DNA from: Smittium culicis
Lineage: Eukaryota > Kickxellomycota > Harpellomycetes > Harpellales > Legeriomycetaceae
DNA length: 13,704 bases
Reading direction: 5' to 3'
NCBI GenBank assembly: GCA_001970855.1
Contig: LSSN01001927.1
Span: 1 to 13,704, forward strand
Positions 7,988-13,704 of the stretch are shown here, piece after piece (the first letter of the stretch is position 1; every line of letters begins with the position of its first letter). The notes under the pieces are model-generated. The model saw only the letters and a list, made by a program, of their open reading frames with translations, was not told the DNA's origin and did not search any database. Both the position numbers and the translations under genes were made by a program.

Positions 7988-9025
7988 CTTGACATACATT
8001 TATCACTAGCGCCAAAACAAGTATTTGATGACGACTGCCACGTAACAATGTCTATTCTAAAAAAAATCTCACAAATAGAAATGCAGACAAGAAATCCAAT
8101 AAGAAACGCGGTCGATTTATTTAACGAGATAAGGCCGAAACTCGAAAAATTTAAATCGGTGAAACTGGGCAATACTTGTGAATTTTTTGTGAGTTTTAGC
8201 CGAGAAAAGGGAAATAAAAAACAGATTCAGATAGCCTGAACTCGGGAAAATCATTAAATGCGTCCCAAGTCCGATTATATTTAGCTCTCAGAAAGAAAAC
8301 AGCCAATCTACAGTAGCTTACAGCATCGCTTTCGCCAGCAGAGTAATATACACCGAAAAAACCCTGATTTACATGTTATATGGAAAAAGTGGCTGAACAG
8401 AATAAACCCTTAACCCTTTCCCGTCCAACACTCTTTAAAAAAATCAAATTTATGATTCGACTATAGTTTATAAGCAAATTAATTATTTGCTGTTATTCTA
8501 TAACATACTAATATTTTTTAAAGACTCGGAATTAAAGCATTTTAATTGAACACAGTTGGCTATATCTGGTGGCCCAAAAACAGTCTGCCGCCCGGGAAAG
8601 GGTTAAACATGAATTCTGTCTCCTCAAATCCTAAATAATGACCTTATTCTATTCGCAAAAACCATCTATACATACCAAATAATCAGAAAAAAATGTTAAA
8701 TGTACATATATTTTCAAAGAAAAGCTCAGCGATATCTATACTAAATCAGAGAGAAGATCTGAACATCAAATAACATTGCCATTCGTTTTTGAATTCGCAA
8801 TGACAGATGTGTACTCAGTAAAAAAAAGTTGATACAGATATTTTTCATCAAGTTGTGCTTCTAGCAATAAATAAAAATAACTAAGAAAAAGGAATGTACC
8901 TCTAGTTTGTAAAGGCGATGTGAACTATGCGGAAAAAAAGTTTTACACAAAAGAAAAGGTACGTTGTCTATTGAAATATAAAGGCCTATTAAGTATAATC
9001 TGCAAAGACTGTTTGTGGCTAAAAA
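7988..9025 (+). pseudogene. Decayed piggyBac-type transposase, interrupted by a MITE
   Basis: A piggyBac (DDE_Tnp_1_7) transposase cuts and pastes elements at TTAA. Segment 1 (7988-8236): ARN-like block RNPIRNAVDLFNEIRPKLEKF (IRP at 8129-8137), then TCEFFVSFSRE...KKQIQI, which aligns with the family's xIDExxVxFxGR...KQY; the first catalytic Asp is missing (C-E where I-D-E is expected). Segment 2, shifted one base (8235-8393): PELGKIIKCVPS matches KPxxxGxKxWxxA, and YMLYGKSG matches the VYxGK block, then TGA. The MITE at 8410-8606 follows. Segment 3 (about 8640-8835) is poorly recognisable. Segment 4 (8913-9025), in two frames: RRCELCGKKVLHKRKG and CLLKYKGLL...ICKDCLWL, resembling the C-terminal Cys-rich domain (CxxC...C...LCxxxCF). 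Frameshifts, stops and the insertion exclude function. A GTGAGT at 8189 looked like a donor but lies in the conserved block. Confidence 0.7.
8410..8606 (+). mobile_element. Complete piggyBac-type MITE copy C (189 bp plus TTAA duplications)
   Basis: The element is flanked by TTAA at 8410-8413 and 8603-8606. Its ends are CCCTTTCCCG (8414-8423) and CGGGAAAGGG (8593-8602), perfect 10-bp inverted repeats with the CCC...GGG termini typical of piggyBac. It has no open frame. It contains an internal TTAA at 8435-8438, the equivalent of the site used by copy A within copy B. It lies inside the decayed transposase pseudogene. The terminal repeats are better preserved than those of copies A and B, so it may be the younger insertion. 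Confidence 0.92.
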
Positions 9026-11764
9026 AAAAAAACATTTAAATAAAAAAGTAAAAACAAATGCAAATAATAAAACCATCGTCTACATTCGTCCACAATCAAT
9101 TGGCGTCAACTTTTAGCAAATAAAAAATGAGCTAAATATCTTAATATTTTATGCACAACAATATCAGTTATATTAAGCCAATAAATACTTCCACATAGAT
9201 AACAATTGGCTGATAAATTTTACTAGCTATTAAATCAAATGAAAAAAAGCTATTACAAAAAACCATTCGTGAAAGAGCATGCAGTTTGTTGATTTTTTTT
9301 ACAAATTCGCAGATTTGCCTAATAAGCCTTGGGCATGTACAATTTTCCATTATTTTTAAGAAGCAAATAATCCAAATAAAAAGAATTTAAAACCTTAGCA
9401 GTACGCCTTGTTCATTTCCTCCAAGCACTTATGAATTCCTTATTAGATTTATTTTGAAACGATGTATTTAATATATGTTAAATTAAACCAATGAGAAATT
9501 TAGAGGATAGACACTTAAGAGGTAAACTTGTATAGAGCGTAAATTCGGGCTAAAATCACAATAGTTATAATACGATTGATCAACTTGCTCAAAATCAAAA
9601 AAAATCAATAATAATAACTATATCCAACATAATCATAAAATTGTGAAACTATGAGAATACTCAATGCTTAGTGATAACGGTTCGCAAACTTGAAAAAATT
9701 TTATTACTAAATCCAAAAGAGTAAAAATTGTACATGTAAGTAGTATAAAGGTCTCATATTCAGGTTAATTAAGAAAAATAAGGAATTCTCTCTAATCAAA
9801 TAAAAACAATAATAATAGCTGAATAGAATTATAATCTGGCTTATATGCATCATCTTTTTAATATGTTTTGGAAAATTTTATCCACCTATAAAAATAATAA
9901 ATATTTTTATCGCTGATTTAATTTTATGCATAGACACGTCACTCAGTTTAGCCATATTAAGATTCAAAAAATTTAATGCTTTGTAAAATATCCGAAAATT
10001 AAGGTATTAAAACGTCATTAGCCTGGAAAATATTAAAAAAGTTGCTACAGGTAAAACTCTCAGAAATCTAATTCAAACTAGAAAAGATTAAGATGACTTT
10101 TATAGTTAAATTGGCTTTAATAATTATTCTGTAATTATATACATTGGTATTTATCATTTGTATTTCGATACAATTTAGATTCAAAAAAACACTAAATTTA
10201 AATTCAATTTTCATAGGTTGAATACTCCGACTCAAATTAGCTTGCTAGCCTGATTTTTTAATGTTTATAATATTCTCTAAACTGATAATAATTCTCAATC
10301 GCCAAAGCTTTTCAAGTCAAATCCTATCTATATAGACATATTAAATAAATTAATTACTGTTTTTTTCATCATCAGATCTTTACTGTTTGATTAAAATTCT
10401 CTAATTTATTCACGAGTTATGATTACTCTTGCACATTATCCCTTTCATTAGGGGGTTGGTTGCTGCTTTTGTTATATCAAACATATTTAACTTGAATTAA
10501 TAAAAATATTTTAGTTATAAAACCTTAAAAGGTCTTGATTGTATTAAAATAAAGAGAAAAATTTTTTTTCTTATCAACTAAAATCGAGTTAGAAAATTAG
10601 TTTTATTAAAAGGCTTTCAATATGAATTGGTTATTCAAAAGCGACAGTTTACTTGGACTAAATAAAGATGTAATCATTTTAGATCAAATAACACTATGTA
10701 AATATCTTTTTTAAATGATTTAGAAATAAAAAATAGAAAAAAACTAAATATGAATATAATAAAATGCCTTATAAAGATAAAATCCGGAAATAGTAGGATC
10801 TAGAGAATAAAAAAAACTTTGAACATTTGGTAGGCCTGAAAATTTCTATTAGCAGATATTATTGCTTTCTTTTAGTCGCTGAATATATCCCTACGAAAAG
10901 AATATTGATATTTAATTGAGCTTTTTTTCCAGTTAATAAAATTTGCTAAAGCTGTGGAAATAGTGATAATTTACTTATTAAAATAGCAGCTTTTAAAGCT
11001 ACATTGCTTAGTTTTATTTTGATGAAAATTTAATACAAGTAAAATGGTAAAAAAAATTTTATCTTGCTTTTTTTATCTTATATATAGCATTGAATATCGT
11101 ATTTTTATTTCTATGGTTTTAATCAATTATTTCTTCCAAGCTATTTTATTTATTAACAATTAATCTTCCACAATTTACACATCTGAAAACTATTTTTAGC
11201 TAATAATTAATAATGAAAATATCATACAAAAAAATATAAGTATTAATTTATTCGTATTAATTGTTTGAGAATACTTGTGATTTATTGAATACTTAATATA
11301 GCTGTAATTTTAAATTATAACTTCGCTGTTCTTAGTTTTTATTATATCTAATAATCTAAATCATGAGATGACTTTCAAATAAAATCCAGATTTATACAAA
11401 TATCAAGGATGAAAAAAATTATAAATAAGTAATTTTTTAAATAATCTGCTAAATCTATGAATTATGATATTATAAATTTTTAATAAACGCAAAACATTAA
11501 TTATCTAATTAAATGTAAATTTTTTTATAAGATTTTTTTATAATTTAAAACACGATTTAAGCTGTTAAATTTTTAAAACTGTTTATTTTATTTTTAAATT
11601 TTTGATATTTTAATACTTTCAATTTATTTGATAAATATTAATGTGTGAATTAGCTAACATTTTGCTATATTTTGTATTTTAAATTCGTTGGCTAAGAATT
11701 ATTAATCCTATAAAAATAAACTAGCACAATTATTTCCTGGCTGGATTAATTATAAATTATCTAT
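9026..11764. other. Long extremely AT-rich gene-poor region
   Basis: About 2.7 kb with no supported gene. The only ATG-initiated frame of any size is minus 9350-9168 (60 residues, starts MENCTCPRLIRQICEFVKK); it is unrecognised and could be a remnant or chance. A perfect 12-bp direct repeat ATTTTTTTATAA lies at 11519-11530 and 11532-11543. A G5 run sits at 10451-10455. No tRNA-like, rRNA-like or terminal-repeat structure was found. Composition falls further towards 11500-11760, just before the retrotransposon. Confidence 0.5.
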
Positions 11765-13704
11765 TTGAGTTTAATATCTATCGCCGATCAGATTATGAAT
11801 AACGACTCAAAGTCTTATTGGCGCTACATCAAATCTTACACCGGGAAATCGTTCCGAAGCATCGCCGATGGCCCGGTGTACGATAAATATAAAAATTTAA
11901 TTACTGAAAAACACGAAAAAATAAAAATTTGGACAAATCACTTTGGAGAACTAGCCAAAGACACTACTGGGAACAGCCGATGTGCCGATAAGTGGGAAAA
12001 TCTCATCTCTAGCGACTGTGACTATTATCCAGAGTGTGATAACAGTATAATATGGTCCGATATCATCCAAGCACTTGCAGATACACCTAATAGCAAAGCT
12101 CCGGGAGCTGATTGCGTGCCATCTGAGATATGGAAACTGGTTATGGCTGAGCCAACACCCACATCATCACTAGCAAAATTAATTAATAAAATTATCAATC
12201 TATTGTATGACTCTAGGTATATACCCCAGTGCCTAGAAACATCAGTGGTGGTCCCGGTACCTAAAAAAAGTGACCTGAAGGATCCCGATAACTACCGAGG
12301 GATATCACTGGTCCCGTCACTTGCAAAACTGGTGCCCAAAATTGTGGCCACCAAACTCAGCAAAATGGATGCTAAATACCAAATACTGGTAAAAGAGCAA
12401 GCTGGATTCAGGAATTCCGAGGAGTGTGCGGGTCAAGCGACCACTCTATACGAAATAGTACGCCGACGCAAAATTCAGAACAAGGAAACATGGCTGTGCT
12501 ATATCGACTATAGCAAGGCCTACGACCGGGTCCCCCACATGGCCCTACTGCATAAACTGCGATCAGTGGGCATTGGGGGCAAACTTCTCAATATGATCAA
12601 GGGCATGTATGATGCCCCGAAAATCGCAGTTAGAGTTGGAAATGAAGTTTCAAACTCTACTGAATACCTCTGTGGAGTGCGGCAAGGGTGCCCAGCCTCG
12701 CCGATACTCTACTATTTCTACATCAACGACATATTCAAGGGCGTACGAGGTGTGCGGGTGCCTGGGCTCACATCACACATACTAGGACTACTGTTTGCTG
12801 ATAATGCCGTGCTATTGGCTGAATCATCATCCGATTTACAATCCGCACTGGATACCATAACCGAATGGTCAGACATTTGGAAAATGGCTGTGAATGCCTC
12901 CAAGTGCGGGATAATGACTATAAGCGGGGAGTTGACTACTGATATGACCCTGCAATGCCAAAAAGTCGACTCCGCCGACCAGTACACCTACTTGGGCTAT
13001 ATTATGAATAGCAAATGGGACGTATCTGGGACGATCAAGAACAACAAGAACAAGGACAGGAAGGCTGTTTAAGCTGCCTAAAGCTTCCTGAGACGGTCTG
13101 ATGTGCTCACGGCACTAAAAATAAAGTTCATCAATTCGGTACTGATGCCGATTGGATGCTACGGTGGGGAGAAATTTGGCATGAGCGAGGCCAGATGCAA
13201 GCCCATACAGATGGAAATCGACAAGGCGATCCGAATGGTTGCCAACGTCGGGAAATCAGCGGCCATGGAACGTATCAGGGATGAACTGGGCATAAGCTCA
13301 GTGTTCATGCGCACCAGCACAGCCCGTGAGCGTGCATACCACAAATGGCCAACATCAAAAACATGGATCGCCGACCTCATCAAGGCACCGATGAAGGCCC
13401 GGATGGCCACCTGGGTGACCGGGAGTGCCCGGTGGATCAAAAAATTTTGCTCTCAAGATTCAAACGGTCAGACTATCATCACGATGGTCGACCGGAAACG
13501 ACGAAATAATCGGTCTGTCATCCACCGGTGGACGGTGGACAGGAAAATCGGCAAAAAAGGCAACTGGGTTGACCTTCAAGCTATGTATCCGGACCTGAAG
13601 CTGGGCCTTCAGGACATTGGGAAAATGCGTATGGGCACATTCCGGACCGCCCAGCGCCTCTCGAACATGAAAATCGTCGACCAAAAATTCAAAATTTTTT
13701 GCCC
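11765..13704 (+). pseudogene. Non-LTR retrotransposon reverse transcriptase, inactivated and partial
   Basis: Such proteins copy element RNA by target-primed reverse transcription. Counting from 11765, the RT shows KAPGAD (111-116), VVVPVPKKSDLKDPDNYRGI (161-180), EQAGFR (211-216), motif A IDYSKAYDRV (247-256, Asp248), motif B GVRQGCPASP (304-313) and motif C FADN (344-347). Motif C should be FADD; GAT AAT at 12800-12805 removes the second catalytic Asp. The frame then has TAA at 13070-13072 and 13079-13081 and continues in the same frame to the window edge. That downstream part contains the thumb/C-terminal region (GCYGGEKFGM, TWVTGSARWIKKF) and stops at FC-P, where the zinc-binding zf-RVT motif would be expected. 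The endonuclease domain is absent, so the copy is 5'-truncated. The first ATG is at 11795. Upstream an in-frame TAA lies at 11753. Confidence 0.93.
11770..13704 (+). mobile_element. 5'-truncated LINE-like element, runs off the right edge
   Basis: Base composition changes sharply near 11770-11790, from a very AT-rich flank to balanced sequence with CGG/CCG and GGC codons, marking the left junction of the insertion to within some tens of bases. No LTR is present and the RT motif set is that of non-LTR elements. The 3' end, poly(A) or target-site duplication is not in the window. Composition unlike its surroundings indicates either a recent insertion or an element adapted to a different base composition. 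Confidence 0.85.

Noticed and set aside
7975..8172. Minus frame of 65 codons
   Set aside because: Antisense of the piggyBac transposase remnant, whose + frame carries family motifs.
8189..8234. Possible 46-bp intron (GTGAGT...GATAG) joining two open frames
   Set aside because: The supposed intron encodes VSFSRE...KKQIQI, which fits the conserved piggyBac core, so the frame change is better explained by decay.
8861..9076. Minus frame of 71 codons, hydrophobic
   Set aside because: Antisense of the Cys-rich tail of the piggyBac remnant and of A-rich tracts.
9168..9350. Minus ATG-initiated frame of 60 codons (MENCTCPRL...)
   Set aside because: Looks somewhat protein-like but has no recognisable motif, no supporting context, and a length expected by chance in a window this size; not called.
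12718..13684. Three minus frames over the retrotransposon
   Set aside because: Shadows of the RT coding strand, open because of its higher GC content.
1..13704. tRNA, rRNA, snRNA genes or CRISPR arrays
   Set aside because: No GGTTCRA-type T-loop with a matching acceptor, no conserved rRNA blocks and no spaced direct repeats were seen by eye; a covariance search would be needed to exclude small RNAs.

Overview
The window reads as AT-rich eukaryotic nuclear DNA, most likely from a fungus. Three things point that way: an intron-rich gene with short GT-AG introns, a glycogen-targeting PP1 subunit of the Gac1 type, and a flank crowded with eukaryotic transposons (piggyBac-type and non-LTR). ATG101 is absent from budding yeast but present in many other fungi. 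Together with the retrotransposon style this makes an early-diverging (zygomycete-grade) lineage my best guess. The lineage is inference; the gene calls are not.

Left part (1-4300). The window opens in two copies of a small piggyBac-type MITE, one apparently inserted into the other at an internal TTAA. A complete seven-exon gene for the autophagy protein ATG101 follows (726-2084, +). It is invisible to simple ORF finding because its exons are 30-134 bp. Tail-to-tail with it, 613 bp away, is a single-exon gene (4299-2698, -) for a CBM21 protein with a PP1-docking motif and a C-terminal array of seven 8-residue repeats. The two genes are unrelated in pathway (autophagy initiation; glycogen metabolism control).

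Middle (4300-7400). Mostly AT-rich DNA with a 24-bp minisatellite (4927-5022), a long ATG-less open segment behind a good splice acceptor (6249-6497), and a slightly GC-richer block with broken coding-like frames on the minus strand (6940-7391). I cannot name a protein in any of these.

Transposon graveyard (about 7400-9030). A decayed piggyBac transposase pseudogene on + shows the IRP region, a catalytic-core block with its first Asp missing, the KP-x-G region, a Y-GK block and a C-terminal Cys-rich domain, spread over shifted frames. A well-preserved 189-bp piggyBac MITE (TTAA on both sides, perfect 10-bp terminal inverted repeats) sits inside it.

Right part. From 9026 to about 11765 I see no supported gene in extremely AT-rich DNA. 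Composition then rises abruptly and a non-LTR retrotransposon RT runs off the right edge. It lacks its 5' part and is dead: the catalytic FADD is FADN, and two in-frame TAA codons interrupt an otherwise continuous frame.
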